Part shown: piece after piece, positions 6,417 to 6,717 of the stretch
How the letters are laid out: every line of letters starts with the position of its first letter
How positions within the stretch are numbered: the stretch's first letter is position 1
Source: CAZDDA01 sp964568045
GTDB taxonomy: Bacteria > Bipolaricaulota > Bipolaricaulia > UBA7950 > UBA9294
DNA: 6,717 bases
Assembly: GCA_964568045.1 (NCBI GenBank)
Contig: CAZMOL010000081.1
Location: 1-6,717, forward strand
Direction of reading: 5' to 3'
The notes under the pieces: generated by a model
Databases searched by the model: none
What the model saw: only the letters and a program-made list of their open reading frames with translations
Told to the model about the DNA's origin: nothing
Translations under genes and position numbers: made by a program

Positions 6417-6445
6417 ATTGTAATTGGTACGTTTTTTTAAGTCAA
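6417..6445 (-). promoter_or_regulatory. Sigma70-type promoter for frr and the atp operon
   Basis: On the minus strand, a -35 box TTGACT (6440-6445) is separated by exactly 17 nt from a -10 box TACAAT (6417-6422). Each box has five of six consensus bases. The spacer contains seven consecutive A. Transcription should start near 6410, leaving a very short leader before the frr ATG at 6397. The discriminator just after the -10 box is CCCGCG, and GC-rich discriminators are typical of promoters under stringent (ppGpp) control in well-studied bacteria. That regulation is inference. No other comparably good promoter was noticed between here and atpD. Confidence 0.75.
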
Positions 6446-6660
6446 CGCCACACAGGCCTTGGCACTCAAACACAGATTGAATAGCCGGCGTGACGCGCAC
6501 CTGATGAGTGCACGCGGAGGCAATGGGGACACAATGTCGAAGGATTCACGGTCAGGTCAGCATAGTGCTTGCGCAACCGGATTCATCGGACCTGTCTTGT
6601 CTTCGAGTCTGCTGGGAGATCTCTTCGAAGGGGATCAAGACAACCTCATTTGATCTGCGT
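6446..6660. other. Intergenic stretch between tRNA-Ala and the frr promoter
   Basis: About 215 nt with no convincing gene. A plus-strand frame starting at TTG 6459 (64 codons) has no ribosome binding site and no recognisable family. On the minus strand only a 28-codon TTG-started frame (6552-6638) is seen. There are small inverted repeats, but no stem followed by a T-run, so no intrinsic terminator for the tRNA is evident. A GCAC/GTGC hairpin lies near 6497-6511. Confidence 0.5.
6597..6643. repeat. Nested, mutually exclusive inverted repeats
   Basis: TTGTCTT (6597-6603) can pair with AAGACAA (6637-6643), and CTTCGA (6601-6606) can pair with TCGAAG (6625-6630). The left arms share three bases, so both full stems cannot form together. 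A palindrome GAGATCTC (6616-6623) lies in the loop. On the transcribed minus strand this is just downstream of the tRNA-Ala 3' end. It could aid tRNA 3' processing or termination, or be chance; no T-run follows. Confidence 0.3.
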
Positions 6661-6717
6661 TGGTGGAGGTGAGCGGATTCGAACCGCCAGCCTCCCGCGT
6701 GCAAGGCGGGCGCTCTC
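6661..6717 (-). tRNA. tRNA-Ala (anticodon UGC), 5' part beyond the window
   Basis: The 3' 57 nt of a tRNA are visible on the minus strand, ending in an encoded CCA (6661-6663). The 3' acceptor strand is CACCTCC with discriminator A. The T-arm is GGCGG/TTCGAAT/CCGCT (one G-U pair), the variable loop is AGGCT, and the anticodon stem CCCGC/GCGGG encloses the loop CTTGCAC, giving anticodon TGC. The D-arm end GAGAGCG is the last part visible. About 19 nt, including the 5' acceptor strand, lie beyond the edge. The UGC anticodon and overall sequence are typical of bacterial tRNA-Ala. Confidence 0.95.

Noticed and set aside
6552..6638. Minus-strand 28-codon frame reading LIPFEEISQQTRRQ at the start, a possible gene remnant after tRNA-Ala
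   Set aside because: Too short, TTG start without a Shine-Dalgarno, and not matched to any family. Coincidence is the simpler reading.
6459..6653. Plus-strand TTG-started frame (64 codons) in the intergenic region
   Set aside because: No ribosome binding site, low-complexity Ser/Gly/Arg composition, no recognisable family, and it points toward the 3' end of the opposite-strand tRNA.
6661..6717. tRNA-Ala 3' end as an integration site (att) for a mobile element
   Set aside because: No direct repeat of the tRNA 3' end, no integrase and no compositional break was seen in the window.

Overview
The window is a minus-strand block of conserved bacterial genes: a nearly complete F1Fo ATP synthase operon led by frr (ribosome recycling factor), with a partial tRNA-Ala(UGC) at the right edge. 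The run of exactly 100 N at 3801-3900 marks a scaffold join, so this is most likely a draft or metagenome-derived assembly. Base composition looks moderately GC-rich by eye. The genus cannot be named. The sodium-type rotor signature in the c subunit suggests an anaerobic fermentative or acetogenic bacterium, possibly from a deep-branching or uncultured lineage (inference).

Layout in the direction of transcription (right to left): tRNA-Ala(UGC) (6661 to the edge, 5' part missing); about 215 nt without a convincing gene; a near-consensus sigma70-type promoter (6417-6445); frr (5840-6397); a four-helix atpI-like gene (5417-5812); atpB/a (4737-5432); atpE/c (4454-4726); atpF/b (3921-4445); the first eight codons of atpH/delta (3901-3924); the gap; atpA/alpha without its N-terminus (2460-3800); atpG/gamma (1602-2459); atpD/beta (124-1569); and the start of an unrecognised reading frame (1-107) where atpC/epsilon would be expected. 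Spacing is tight throughout (overlaps, 0-32 nt gaps, Shine-Dalgarno sequences overlapping upstream stop codons), so everything from frr onward is probably one transcription unit.

How the genes work together: a and the c-ring form the ion channel and rotor, b and delta form the peripheral stalk, gamma is the central shaft, and alpha3beta3 is the catalytic head. AtpI probably helps assemble the c-ring. The c subunit carries two carboxylates (Glu40 and Glu73, numbered from the ATG) plus the Ser/Thr/Tyr set of Na+-binding rotors. This matches the two-carboxylate motif known from Fusobacterium nucleatum and predicts Na+ coupling.

No novel defence, mobile or biosynthetic system is visible. The points worth a second look are the rotor motif, the frr-atp linkage behind one compact promoter, the apparent absence of atpC next to atpD, and the under-sized gap hiding atpH and the start of atpA.
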